This document shows positions 26,401 through 41,400 of a stretch of 64,000 nt of DNA, in pieces. Origin of the DNA: Apostichopus japonicus (lineage: Eukaryota; Echinodermata; Holothuroidea; Aspidochirotida; Stichopodidae); assembly GCF_037975245.1 (NCBI RefSeq), contig NC_092564.1, positions 1,257,984 to 1,321,983 of the forward strand. Reading direction: 5' to 3'. Position 1 is the stretch's first letter; each line of letters opens with the position of its first letter. The position numbers and the translations under genes were made by a program. The notes below the pieces were generated by a model. That model saw nothing but the letters and a program-made list of their open reading frames with translations. It ran no database searches and had not been told where the DNA came from.

Positions 26401-29400
26401 TTTAATCTTCATTTACCGATAAAAGCCTACTCTAGAGCCTGAATATCTGGTACACAAACTGGGTGTCCTGACCTGTTTTTGAATTTTTAAAGTTAGTCAA
26501 ATAAATCCAGAGAAAAGGGTTGCTGACTTTTGTGGAGAGAAACATATAGAGAAGAAAAGTCTTGAAAATAAATTGCTCCAAAGTTGCAAAACATAATTTA
26601 CCACTTTGCCCCTAAGTATCATCTGTTTATAGCTCCATGGTATCATTAACCATAATAAGTGTTCTCACTGTTAACCCCCTCCCCAGGCCACAACATCAGC
26701 CACTGGAAGGTTCCAAAGATGATCAATGTGAATATAACCAAGCCAACTAGTTTGAACACCAGGGGCCTAAATGAACAGATACTGCCTGTACATATTCAAA
26801 GGAGAAGCAGGGAGCTGCTACTCTAACGTTAGAGTAGCAGCTCCCTGGGAGAAGCATATAAAAGTAGGATTTTCACATCAATCAGTATAGAATTGTCACC
26901 TTAAATGCAACATGAATTTAAGCAGTATTTATTAAAATTCTACATCAAAGGAGTCAAAGACTATTTATTCATCCTTCACAGCTTCCACTTGAACATTACT
27001 TATGCCACAACAGTTTATTCAGCTAGCACACAATGATCACAATGCACTTAAGCAAGCACAATGACAGTTTATTCAGCCTGTATAATACATGCATATAGAT
27101 TGGATGTTATTGCAGGATTAAGTAAGGAGTTAAGAGTGGCAAAAGTCAAAGACACCATTTCCTCACAATTAACGGATCAAATACCATATTCACAAAATGT
27201 GGGATTCTTATGCACCATAAAAATATAGCAAGGATTTCAGCTGGGTAACGGGTAATTAACAGCGTACATCTGTGCAATGTGGTCAAAATCTTTAGTAAAG
27301 ACTTTCAATATTAAAGTTGTCATTGAATGATTCATTTCAGTTGCAACCTCCAATTATCTAATTAGTAATTAGTACTTAAGCTGATCTCTGTTTGAAAGTG
27401 CTCTGACACCTGCAGTCCTGCACCTCCTCCAATGTTCACTCCCGCCCCCACCTTTAAAATCAAAGAATTCCCCTTGGACTGAAGTAACTGTTGAAATACT
27501 GTCAACAGCCCATTCTTCATTTAAGAAATTAAGTGTCAGATAGAACCCATGTTTGAAAGCAAACCTGGGATACTGTATATCCATGGAAGTGAAAACAGGA
27601 TTTGACAGATCCACAAATGAAAAGGATTTCAAACATTTGCTAGAAATCAGTACCTACTTTAATGTTTTTATGGCTAAATTTACATGATCAATATTTTTGG
27701 TTTTTTGTACCTCGACTAGAAACAGCTCTGTGTACTCAATATATTAGCATATTTCATTGTCTGACATTGGTTATGTTCCTTTCTTGACATTTCTTGATTG
27801 ATAAAGGTTAAAGAAAAAGGAGATAAGCCCAGAATAACATAAACACATCTTCTGTGCGCAATATGGAACATCCATTCCGCAAGTCACATGTAGTCTCTGG
27901 AGGTTTGTGAAAGCTGTCCGTCAATGTTACAGGACATCAACAATAGCTCGGTATATAATATTCAAGACTACATATGCACAGTGCACACAAATATGATCTG
28001 TAAGAATTCATTACTATTTAGTATCTTTAAGTATGAGATATGTCGACAAGGCCTCTTGGGATTTCCAATTTTGTATGCAAGTTCTTGTTTCATACACAAA
28101 CATACTAAAGCATACTGTACAGCACAGTATGTATGCTGATAGGCTTGAATACATACCTTCCCATTCCTAGCTAGTGACCAAAAGGCTGTGCGTTTGTATC
28201 CGGGATAGGTAAATGATAATTACCGATTCACAAGTAATCAAAACTATCATTGTATGCTAAAATGCTTACTTTCTTTTAACAAAAACTCATTAATTTTCAA
28301 GCCCAATGTTTACCATAGGAAGTCCAGACACCTCACAGTGACCAAGGGAAACGCAACATGACTATAACTAAACCATAATTGTTTATCTATCACACCTATT
28401 AATGTTGATTAATAATTGATTAAAATAAAACCATAACAGATTAATAGATCCTATATTTGTACAACTAACATATAAGAGAAACAATTCAGGAAAGAACGTC
28501 TGTGTGTAATCGAATGCCTTTCACTGATGTTGGTTCATGCTCAAAAGAGATCACTCATTTTGTTTTAAACAAATAAACCTTAACAAATAAACCTTAACAA
28601 GCGAGTAATTAATTAACTGATAACTAATTCCATTCTACAAAACTTTCTCACAGAGTATAATAATTCAATACCTGAATTAAATTTTCGGTAGTTCAGACTT
28701 TTTTTCTATAGTCATTTGAACAGGTAAAGTCAGAGGGGTGCCGTACTATCATTTCCCTGTTGAATCGTTCTTTTCCATTCTGCCCAAAACCATCCCCATT
28801 CCCCTCCCTCTCATTGCACTTCCAGAAACTTTGGTACTAATATATTAACTACATGGAAATAAGAAATTCGACTATCAGGTTCTTTTTCTGATCCTGATAG
28901 ATTTGATCTGTTTCTCCCAGCAGGTATGAGTCAGTGGCTCATGTTACTTTGCATGAGAACTGCATTTGATACAGTCATACAACCCTTATCCCAACCAAGA
29001 ACATCAAGTATGGGTTATACAGCCCCTCCCCCCCCCAGCCCAACCTACCACATTGGGGGACTAGCAATAGTTCCCTCAAAGACATAAATCCCTCAATACA
29101 TATAAATGCTCTCTCCGTTTGAGTTCAGTGTGGGGGGGGGGGGGGTAACCTGTAGTGTACTGTGTAAATACTTGCATAAATGGTACACAATAATGCCACA
29201 TTCATAAGAACGGGCCCAAATGTTAGCTAAAAGTATTCAAAAGTACTTTCTGGAGGTTCAGGTTGTCTACTTTTGTGACCATTAGTTTAATTTCTAGCAT
29301 ATATTTGGGGTTACACTGATGACTGTCACCCATACATGTATTATTACATTGAGAAATACAGATATGATTTTAATATGTCATGTAAAGAATGAATATCCAA

Positions 29401-32400
29401 TTCCAGCTACAAATATGACATTAAATTCAATTTTCCCTCATTTGCGACTATTCAACGAACTCTCTGTGCATAAGGACTGAGAGTCCATTTTTGTACCAGT
29501 AACGCTAAACAGTACGTCAAAGCATTACGTGGCTACCAAACTTAACGAACAAACTGATCATTTTCCAATCAACTATCAATAATAATAGCTGCAATCCTAG
29601 CAAGACAATTTAAATAGTATTTTAATTTGTTTCACAAAATTTCTGACTGGTAATGATTCTTCAAATTTAAAAGAATACAGATCTATGTGAATTAATAACG
29701 TGCAGGGAAAATACCCGAATACCGTGAACAAAATAAAATTAATAAAATCACAATTAATATGTCCTGGTTACATACACAGGAATAACTACTATATGATGGT
29801 ACACTGAGTGAGTATTGCTTAATCTTACCCAAGAGAAATGTGGATGCGCAAAGCTTGGAATGAACATGGTTGGTTGTTGGTACGACCCTACAGTACTGCC
29901 TGTCACTGGTACGTACCCAGAATCCATCTGAAGCCTCTCCATACCTCTCATAACCAAAATAACAATTGAACTTTAACCTTTGCAAAAATCAATATATATT
30001 CCTTTAATGTTTTAATTGAGTCACCTGGGAATTCTACTAGTTACCACAATGAAGGTTTACACCAGTTTAATTCCCAAACATTTATGTCCACTCCTTTCAA
30101 GTTAAGGATAGAATGTGACTTTTGGACAAGTCAATTTACAGAGTTAGAACAATAGTGAAGACTGCAGTTAGGAATTAGTTCACTCAGCCAATGGTACTTG
30201 ATGTGAAATGTTTCTGATTTCTTTCAATAGTTGAAATGAAACCATTAATATATGAATTCCTCTTGTACTATCTCTATCAAGAGTTGAGTTTCCTCCTTGC
30301 AAATATGAATTCCTTCCAGAATGAGCACTGTTACAAACCAAACTAAAACATGTCTCCAGATTATGTGATCAAGAATTACACAAAACCCTCAAGAAAGGTG
30401 AAAAAACAAACTTTCCCTTGTAACCTGATCCTTCCAAATCAGGTCTGAGTTTCCCCGTTGGTTAAGTTTGGCTTCAAATTTCACAGGATATTATCTGAAT
30501 CTTCTAAGTGCACTTGACTCTATATAACATGTTTTTGTTTTTTCCCGTCAAACATAACCAACTTTCTTGCTGCTGCTCATACAGTTCCTTGAATGGTAAT
30601 ATAACTTGAGCTGTGTAGCAGCTAACCAGTAACACTGTGAACACTGCTCCAATAGGTCACTGGCTACACAGTACTGATATTATGTAATCAATGCTATCAA
30701 ACACACAGTTAACACATGCAGCCTTGCTAAATCCTTCCTACCACACTTCCTGTCAGATAAATCTAAAACCAGAAGAAGTCTCCAAGAATTGTCTTCCAAC
30801 TCAAGTTTATCTCCATCCACACATCCTTTTTCAAGACAAGAGATACAACAAAGAGACTGATTAGCAAGCAAATAAACAAAGCAAGTAGTTCCTTGATCAT
30901 AACAATGGTAGAATCCTATTGCCTGCCTGTAGTGTAGTAACTGTCCCACTCATTGCCATGTGTTCTATACTCAGATCCTATGCATACACAGTCAAGTCTG
31001 CTTTTCCTCTTTTGCCACACAGGTCAGGGAACCAGCCATAAATCATCAACATACGCTTCTGAGCAGCAAAAAGTCTCTCAGCTCTCTCTCTCTCCAGTCT
31101 CCCTGTTGCCAAAATTCCGAGCTGGGACATGCCACTTTCACAGAGGGTTTTGTAGACAAAAGGTTACCCTCGGAAGGTATCTATAAAATGTGTTTTGATG
31201 TGTAGCTGGCATGACACACAGCACTATTACAACTACTACTACTGTACACGTTTGGGAGTTTAGCAGGTCCTGTGGTCTATTGCTGATCATGCAGCTGCTC
31301 TATAGGGATTACCATGATCATAATTCAATTGCTTCCCCACATGTTCCTCTAACACCAATGTTCCCCCTCTCTCCTCTTCATTGGGTAACATGAAGAACAG
31401 GGGTGTCATGCATGACACATCATTGAAGCCAGGCATCTATGTCAGAAGTTGATTTTGACAAAATATTTGGCGATTAATTGAAGAACATGTGTTATGAGAC
31501 ACCATGACTAGATAAATCATTAGTGCTACATGTAAACATGCCACTAAAATAGAATACAAAAATTATTATGTGACGTTTGCCTCTTAAGCTATGTGGCTTT
31601 TAATAGTTCACTACGAGAAATCAGGGACTGGATAAACCGATCGTCAGCTAAATATATATATAATGTATCTGTAGAGATTGAAGTGTTTAACAAACGTTCA
31701 GTTTTAGCATTATCAATTATAAAACTCTATCCGAGGAGGCACTAGTTGGTAATGGTAGTACATGATGCAATTCAAGAAATGCATTCATGGGGACTGTGTA
31801 CCATCCCACACAGACATAGCTAAACGACTATCATTGGAAAACTCTGGGGCAATCCTCCCTATTTTTGGTATCAATTAATACAAAGCAATCATTAAATAAA
31901 ACATTTAGTACCCAGACAGTACAAATTTTGCATCTGTAACATTAATCCAGTCACATGAATGAGAGAACATTTATTTAATTCATGCTATGATTTGCATAAC
32001 AAATCACATAAAGAAATTAAAACACAAAGAACAAAGACTACGATTAAACTCATATATCGGATTGTAAAGTTACCATGTTCAAATAGTATGGTAAGTACAT
32101 GAATTCATTCTAGTCATTGCTGTTTCTTACAGTGACTCTACAGACAGTGGAATACAACACATATCTTTCAGTGGAAATGACTGAAGGATTCAATATGAAT
32201 CTGTTTATCGCAAATAACAGGTTAATTTTTGCAAATTTATATCGATGTTACATGTAATATTCATCTACCCATTTGACCATAATTACAGCCTACTATTCTG
32301 CCAAGATCAGCCCACCTATAAAAGTGTAAAGTACTCTACTGTAAGGTGGGAAGGTCGTGGGAGAAGAACGGTAGTAAAGAGTGTATCCGATCCACATCCA

Positions 32401-35400
32401 TTTCACAACAAATCTCTCAAAATAACTTACTATTACAAAAACAAACTATGTCTTAGACCTGCAGCTTGCATTTTGGAAGTAACTCTGTGTCTGGCCAAGC
32501 CACATATTATTCAATCACACATTAATTTCATTCATAAGGCTTAGTGATCAGGCACCCCCTCCTTTTTAAAATCCTTGTGATCTTTGTGGTCAACACAAGT
32601 TGCTTGGTTTATAAATTGGTGAGATATATGAAGGCTGTATTTTTCATTGAGGGCATACTAGTGTTACTCCTGTCTAAACCATGTAATTTATATGTTTCAT
32701 AGTCCATCACCGAACATTTTGTTCAAACTTAATGTTTTACATCTTCTGATATAAATCTTGAAAGAAAAAAGAAAAGAAAACTCTCCAATATTGCTTTGAT
32801 ATATTTGTTCCTATTTTTGGCATTTGCTTGTTGCTAAATTCTGACATAATTACTACCGTTTTCTTATCGTATTAATTAGACCACAAACTCCCCACTACAG
32901 GAGTCAACTTTCTTTCTTTCTGTGGTACCCCTCTGTGATAATAGTACATCCCAAAGAGTCTAACAACCTCATTTCCTGCTTACTGGAGGTGTCAGGTTAC
33001 AAAGGTCTACTCCAGGATACTTTTGACCCCTTGGGGTTCACTTCCTCCTCATTCAAGAGTCTTACAGTAACACACACAGTAATAAACAGCCCCGGCTGAA
33101 CCAAGAAAACAACTTTTATTTCAAAATTATTTTACTCTCAAGGAAATGATGAATAAGTGAACAATTGCATTGGTTGCCCTCCTGGTGAAGGAATATTATG
33201 GAGACAGGTTAAACTTGAATGAAGGTATCATAAATGGTAGGGACATCCAGGTAAAACAATCCTGGCTATTGAGGTAGAGGAACCCAAATAGGACAAAATA
33301 AAGGGAGTAGGGTTGTCAATGTCACACAGTGATCATGAACAATTCACTTGGACTCTAGGTGTCTATGGAATTTGACCATTGAGAGAAAATAAACACCGGA
33401 ATTTTACAAAGTGTGATTAACCCGTAGCAGCTGAGCAAGAAAATGTTGAATTCTTTGGTATGAAAATCCATCAAAAGCAGCTGGTTCAAAAAATGGAGAA
33501 GAGTGATAAGCACCGAAGGTTATGAAAGAAGAATACTAATATGGATACCAACAGTTATCTGCATTTGTGTTTATGTTTTGCATTTTGGTTATTCCTCCCT
33601 TTCTTACATATATTTGGTGTCAATATTCCCCCCCCCCCCCCAAGAAAAATGTAGCACCAAAGCTGATCAGCCATATTCACAACTGATCAGCAATAACCCC
33701 ACAAATAGATTTCCTCATGGTACTACTTTCAGAATAACCCCCCAATCCCCCCTCCCCCTCCCTCCAATAGCGTTCTGCTCACTGTCATATTAAATTCTCT
33801 AATATCTAGAATTGCCGTTGAGAAGTTAGGAAGTTAAGTATAAAATTACTGAGAGAGATTTTGAGCTGTTTGTATGCTAGTGTGGTATATTTATATAGAC
33901 TGTACTTTGAGAAAGTTGCACAAATGTAGTTTTCATTTTTACCCAGATTGTGAAGACACTAATACAAATTTCAAATCAATCATTTGAAAATTGGAAGCTT
34001 GCTTCAGACAACAACAACAACAAACCAAACTACTTTGAGAAATCTACTGTCTTTGGTCAGTGAGAGTTACCATGGCAACAATATCCTGGCATTATAGGCA
34101 AGAAGCAACTTAAGCAAGAACATACTGATGTTCCCTAAAGTCTCACAAGTATAGAATTCTTAGTGCTGAATCAAATTCAAAAGGAAACAGAAAAATACCA
34201 GTTAATTATCTTTCTTTTGTCCATCATCACCAGCTACCATATCTACTCCACAAGGCTGCCTGATCTAGGCACACCAGGATTATTATAGGTGTCACCATCT
34301 CATATATGTATTCTAATTCAAGGCAAGTGTTTTTCTTTCCTTTTTTCTTTTACACATTTTTATTTTTCATGGTATGGTCTTTCTCATTCCGTTCTGGTAC
34401 ATTCTTTGTGACAGTTTTACGTAAAGGTGTTTCAGTAACAGAAACCTACCACAGAGGGCCAACCACTATGCAGCAGAAACCAAAGACAGTGATGTCAACC
34501 ACTACCAGGGGAATTCCAGCTTTGGTGGAATGACCTCAATAATCTCCAGCTTTTTTTTTTTACTCCAAAAATATCCCTGAAATCGTAGGTTACGAAAAAT
34601 CTGGAAAGAATGTAAACTGCAAGAGTCTACTGGGACGGAACTGCCGAGGAGATGATTTATAACCTGCCAGTTGAGCCATTAAATCATCCATCTCAGGAAA
34701 CTTTACCAGGACCACAAAAGTTTGGGGAAAAACAACTCAAGAAACAAGTGGATTGGAAATGATAGTGCTTGTTCCTTTCCATTTTTTTGGAAGGGGGGGT
34801 GGGGAGGGGGTCTGAAGTTACATCAGACAAGTATAAAAGGACTCCATAAAATAGAACAACAATGAACTGTAGGTAACCCATTAGACTGCATGTGGGAAGT
34901 ACTAATGTTATGGTTCCATTGTATTAAGTTCCTATGTTCCTACATATTAAGTTCTCACTGTATTATGTTCCAATATAATAATTGTTAAGACTATTAAGTT
35001 CCATAACGATAGTTAATAATGCTGTTTACTATGATAGACAGTAACAAACTAGCATTGTCAATATTCCCAGTGTGATAAGTTTCCGTGTCATAGGGCCCAC
35101 TGCCAAAAAAATTATCATTTTCTAGATTCCTAAACAAAATAGGTACCAATTAATGTAATAAGTTCTGGTAAAACAGTGACCAATTACACAGAGTCAGAAA
35201 GCCATAAACACCAACTATGTATATTCAAAATGCAATGAGTAATGGGCCATACTTTAACATGTTCCAGTGTACTAACTATACATTCAAGGGTCAATAGGTC
35301 ACGGGAGAATTGGTATCAGTGTAGCAAGTTTCCACTGTGAGAAGTCACAAGTAATTAGTACCTGTGCAAGTACCAATGTAACAACTACCTTTATAATAAG

Positions 35401-38400
35401 TAACAGTATGATATCTAGTTATAAGTATTGATGTAATAAGTGATAGTGTATTAAGTTTCAGTTTAAGACATCAGAGTGAAAATTTACTGCTTAACATATT
35501 TTTATCTCTATCTCAACACTGCCACTTACATCTCCCAGATAATTGCAATTACTTTTTGAGAATTCAGATCTTTTTTTTTTTTGCAGAATAATTGGACAAC
35601 TTTGTGCAAAAGGAAAGATATTGAAATACTGCAAATGATTCGATAAGTGTTACTTCTAAATAATCAATTGTGTTGGCTTCACACATACTTCAGTTATACT
35701 GATAACTCAAAAACTATAAAACACCATCCTAGGACGCTACTTAAATTTCAATTCTTTGTAACGGCCACACTATAAGTATACAGTGGATTTGTATGAGCAT
35801 GGTATTACAACATGGTTCATATTGTATTCTGTGGATTTGTATGAGCACTGTATTACAACATGGTTCATATTGTATTCTGTGGATTTTTTTTATGAGCATG
35901 GTACTTGTTCAAATCTTTCACCTTCAAAAAGTTTACTGAATTTCTTCTGTTCTGCATTTCATTGTTGAATTTTTTGAAAGCGACGCTTTTGCATTCTATG
36001 AGCCATCAAAGTGATGCATCACTGTCCAAAAGAGAATACCAGGTTTTAATAATTTGATCATGTTTTATCCATGAATTTTAGTATTGTTCTGAAAATTCAA
36101 TGATGCCTATCAAAGTATTAAAAATGAGATAACTTCAAAACCTAGCCAGCATACCATTGGAATAACATATCATTGGAATAACTGGAATACATTAAAAACA
36201 TAGCTAACCTACAGTAAACCATTGAAGTTACTGGGATAACTTTCAAACCTAGCCAACGTATATAATTATAATATATATCTTTATTTAATGCTTTACAAAA
36301 AAGAATATTTCAAAGTACTTTACATGTGACTATAGTAAAATATTACAAAAAACAAGTATAAGATAAGTCCAGAGTAATAAAAGAAATAAAGTAGTCCAAA
36401 CAAAATCAGAAAATAAATAAAAAATCAATCAATAAATTAATGAAACTGATATAAACAAGGTTAGTTAGTTTTGTGATTCCTTGCCATACAATTTTCTCAA
36501 AATGTTTCAATATCCAGAAATAACAGTCTTCCTAAGTGAAATAGAGACACATTTTACCAACTTTTAGCTAGCAAATACCTTTAATAATTGTTGAGAATTA
36601 CATGACAGTGTTTAAAGATGAATTTTTTTTGAAAAAATGGCCAACTCTTCCACCATTTGAGATAACCTGTTACCCCCCCCCCCCCCTTGAGCCAGTTTGT
36701 GTCCATTTGAGGTAACCTGTTGACCTCTTGGAGCTCAGAGGGAGAAACCCTTTTGGAGGTTAAAGGGCACATTTAAAGCATGAGTATGAATTCTGAAGCA
36801 GATTTCATGACTTGGATGCCAGGTATGTTTTATTGAAGACCTATGGAGACCCTCCACAGAACTAAAATGAATTTGACTAACTATAAACTAACTTTGTTTG
36901 ACTATGTTCACAAAAAGAAAATCATAGCATTGGAGAATTCACAGATAAATTGTAGCATCAATTTTGGAGTGATCATTTTTAGAAGGTTTACAGACTTTGA
37001 TGCCTGTTGACCTCATGAGACCTTTGACCTCTGCCAATTTCGATAGGATTCTTGCACTCACCAAGCTGGATCTACATACTAAGTATAAGTTCAAGAAACA
37101 TGTGCCTTTTGTGTTATCGTGTTTACAAGATTTTCAGACTTTCATTTAAATGTTGACGCAAATGACCTTTGACCTCCACCAACTTCAAAAGGGTTCTTGT
37201 ACTCAACAAGCTAAATCTGCAAACCACATATGCAGTTCAACAAAGATGTACTTTTTGAGGTAGCGTATTCATAAAGTTTTCAGACTTTGACCTCCGTTGA
37301 CCTCAAATGACACCATTAACTTTTAAAGTTACCATATTTACAAGCATCACATACATAAACACACATACATGCTATCACCATTGCATTAACTCCTTTTGCC
37401 TCCAGCAAGGAATCAAAACCGAGATCAATCATTAAAGAACATGATAAAATGATGAGTTTTAAGTTGGGACTTCAAAGAAGCAAACAAGGTGGGTGAAAGA
37501 CAAAGTACCGGTGGCATTATACCATTGAATTGACTGGGATAACTGTCAGTTGTTCTGCATTTTGAAACTTTTGAGACAAAGACAGCTCGGCTAAAAGTAT
37601 TTTTGCCGACATCATCTTGGAGAGGAATATTGAAGCTGTTATCTTAAGAGTGAAAACCAATTTCATGCTTGAATCTTATAAATGTTTAAGATGTCAATCT
37701 CCATGGAATAGATCACCCTGGGAATTTTCCTGAGAATTTAATGATATTTCATGATTTTTGGGGTTCCATCCTGTGATTCTTATTAGCTACACGATTGACT
37801 GATGGTATTGCCACCGTATCTTCCTCTAAACTTGATAATACAGTTTGTTGCCGGATTCAGGGTAAAGCGGCTCAATATCTGGCTTTCTCATTTATACTGC
37901 CTAACCTGGCATAGCATTGCTTGTCTGTTGATCACATTAATGAATCCACAAGCTCAGTCTCGTCTGCAATGGCAACTGCAGCCTTGACCGACACTTTACC
38001 CCATCGAAGATAGGAAAAGGTTGTCAAAAAAGATTTTAACTTTATGCAATGACATTGAAAACTAGCATTATTTACATTACAACAAATTTAAGATTCAAAA
38101 TCAAAGTGACGCAAAAGTATTGGTGATGTTTCGGGGGCAAGTTAATAGCATTAAAATTATTTCAGCAACAATGGAAAATAATCCCCTTCCTGTGCAAACG
38201 GTGGATTAGTCACTAAATTTAGCTCAAGTCCTCTTTGCTTCCACTGGGCAGCAGCGTGTAAGTAACAGCTGTACTCAAGCTGCAGCTGTACTGCCCGGAC
38301 GACGACGATGATGATGCTGGACTATGAATAATGTCCAAAAGCCACCCACAATCAAATCAAATAAAACATATAAACTAAGCATTGCCCAGTGCTTCACAAT

Positions 38401-41400
38401 AAGATATGCAATGCTGGCTAAAACATACTCTCCAAAACATGTGGATGGTGAGAAACAAAACACAAACCCATGTGTTTCTGTACAAGTTGAACGTAGCAAT
38501 AACAGCACTAATTTAGAGTTATTGATAAAGGACTGAAGGGAAGTTACTAAGCAACTAGTGGTGAAGTCAGGGGGGGGGGTGCAGTTGGAGTTGGTGGAGG
38601 GGGGGTGGTAGACCATAGACAATATCAATTTGAACATGCAAAAGCTTTGGGATTGTCATTTTCTCTTCATGTTTCATCAGCTAGTGGTCAGGATTGATGG
38701 AGGGATGGGGTGAGTGGGGGTAGGAATGGAGGGATAAAGGTGCAGAGAAATTGAAATGAATGGCCAAGCAAACCAGTTTGCTCTGACTTCAATAAATGGG
38801 TCATCAAACAGTTGTGATTATCAAGGACTCATCCATTGTTTTGTCCAATTATAATTGTGCCCTCATATCCTTTAACCGTTTGGTCACAGAGTGGCATGTA
38901 CTAAGACAAGATTCCGAGAACAATTCATTTGCTTTCAAAGCAACAAAACAGTAACAATGGGAAACGTTTCATAGGGGTAGAACTCATCAGACGCCTCAGC
39001 TTATGGAAGTTAATCGATGTCACTTTGACCCCTTGGCTGTTATTTACCCCTCCCTCACGACTCCCATCTGACAATTTTGGATGGAACCACCCAAGGGACC
39101 TCACCAGGACCTGCAATGCCAATCCTTCCACTGTCAGAGGTTAATAAATGTCAAGGAGGTCTCACAAAACATGTCTATAAAATGGGGTCATAGGGACTTG
39201 AGCAGATCCACTAGGGGCTAGCTGGTGACATTTATGGCACTATTCTTTCTGAACAGTAAAAATCAATGCATGAGGTTTAGAAAGAAGAGTTTACTAGCTC
39301 AAGACAATAGTAGTGAAATCTACCTTAAATAAATAACCGCATCAGAGTGGGTACAGAAGTACCGGTTTGTTTTAATGTTCATATTTTCAATCTTTAATTT
39401 GCCTTTCTAGTTTTGTTTTACATTGAAATATCAATAGAATATGTCACATTCCTTCACCAACAGCAGAGTTTCAGTACTTTTCATTTCAAATCAACTCAAT
39501 TATTGTACATAAGGCAACATTTCGCTGGCTAGTAGCTGCTTCATAATTCCAGTTGTTTGCATGTGTGGGTGGTGACTGTGTGCAGGCGTGTGTGTGTGTG
39601 TGTAGGTCTCAGTTACACCACTGGTTCAGTTAAACAAACACAAGCAGAAATATCACACTTGTACATTAAATGCCTAATATCCTCAAAAAACTGGTTTAGA
39701 TATATATATGTATATATACATATTATATACGAGAGATGGTACTTACCTGTCTCCAAACATCATATGCACTTTCTCATCTACCTTACCTTCAAACATTTGG
39801 TAACATATCAGCTCTGTGCCTACCATGACCCCCTTCTGGGTCACCACCCACTTCCTCTTCCAAATCTACCATTCACAAGTTAGCCACATACTAGTTGACA
39901 GAGTTTTAATTCCAGAAATATCTCATTGGTTATTTTGATGAACTCTATTGGATCACAGTTTACCTCAGATTTTAATAGGAAACATATCGGGGAGGATTTG
40001 CAATAAAATTGCTTCTTTTTGGAGAGTGAATCACTCCTGAACTTATAACTGACTTCATAGTGTCAAGGATTATAATTGGCAGTCAAATCTTCAAGAATTA
40101 TGAAAGATTATTATCGTTAAAACGCCATCATTTTCAGGGGTTTGTTCCGTTCCCACCCTTGTTACCAAACTGTAATGCTGGCTTCCACTCTATACAGGCT
40201 TATTCTTATATTAAACTCACTGTTTCATAAAGTGTAAAGAAAAGTCTTCCATGCTAAACTTTTCTATTGTTTATGAGAAGTCTTAATTGCTGGTAAAAAG
40301 GTTCTCAGAAACTTAATCTGGTGTTGAAATGTAACCAGCACTGATATTGGTTGTTCTATTTATTTATTTTGTTTGGCCTTACAGACTTTGTCCAATAAGA
40401 TGCAAATAGCATGCAACGCATTGAAAGTAGATGGAAATCATAATAAAAACTTCATCTCCAAGTCTTAAAAATGTATAGTAGGCTCTGTGCATATCTGCTG
40501 TGGAAATGTAGTTAAGTAAAACCTGACGGTTGATCCTTTATTTTAAAGTGCAACCTTCTTTTTTAGAGAATATTAAACAACAAACATACAAGCAATCCAG
40601 TTCCTGTGGAAGGTAACTTAGATGATGAGAGACATTACAATGCAAATGCAAGGGACAGTTTTAAAAGTGTTAACTCACCGATGCAAGGGCCTTTCCCATG
40701 ACATCACCAGTCTGGGCTCCTCCTCCCCCTCCTCCTCCTCCTCCATTGGCAGCAGCTGTAGTAGCAGGACCTGCACTCCCTGTTCTGCTTGCTGCAAGAT
40801 ATTCAAACAAAAATATAATTGTTCCAGAAAGTTAACCTTTTTATATGAACTATCCTGGCTATGTGTTTGAATAAGGTGATTACATCACAATGCTTTACAA
40901 CAACTCTATGAGTACCTTCCACTAAGTGCCTTTCATTTTCCTTGCTACTTCTGACCTAAAAAGTTTAAATTGTATGCACTTTTTACTATGCCTTTCCATC
41001 ATTCTATAATCCCTTTTGCACAACAAATAATTAAACCCTGGTCTTAGCCTTTTATTGCTGTATATATTTTGTTCTGACTTTATGACTGGGTTTTTTTTTG
41101 GCTTGTGGAAAACCTTGAAACTATCCTATCCTGCTATTGTTTTGGGTTCACCAGGTGGCATTAGAGTACCAGCAAAGAGTTTGTTTTCAGCACCAAAAAA
41201 CAAAACAATAAAACAACTGCAGTATATGTGGCACCAGCCAAGGGTAAATATACTGAATAATGGGATGAAACTTCAGAAAATGAGGGTTCTATTTATTTAC
41301 ATCAATTAAAATTGCTCCAAGTGCTTTCTGTTTGGGGCTTGCTGGTTCAGCCCTCACATGATAATTATCCCAAATTAAAATGCATAAGCAGAACTCTTGT

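Larger units (their letters stand above)
22480..40678 (-). other. Intron F-G, 18.2 kb
   Basis: Holds the candidate alternative first exon (29829-29951), a 40-bp perfect palindrome (26808-26847), degenerate ladders at 34905-35460 and 35780-35890 and a dispersed repeat block at 36250-37380. Several poly-C or poly-G tracts of about 10-15 bp occur (for example near 23291, 29132, 33629, 36673 and 38572). The rest is AT-rich sequence without recognised features. Confidence 0.6.

Noticed and set aside
30680-30949. 89-codon minus-strand frame in the large intron
   Set aside because: No family motif, not in phase with good donor or acceptor sites; length is within chance expectation.
39756-39900. Strong minus-strand donor GGAGACAG|gtaagtacc as another alternative exon
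   Set aside because: No ATG frame upstream reaches the donor in phase 0, and the frames there contain stops.
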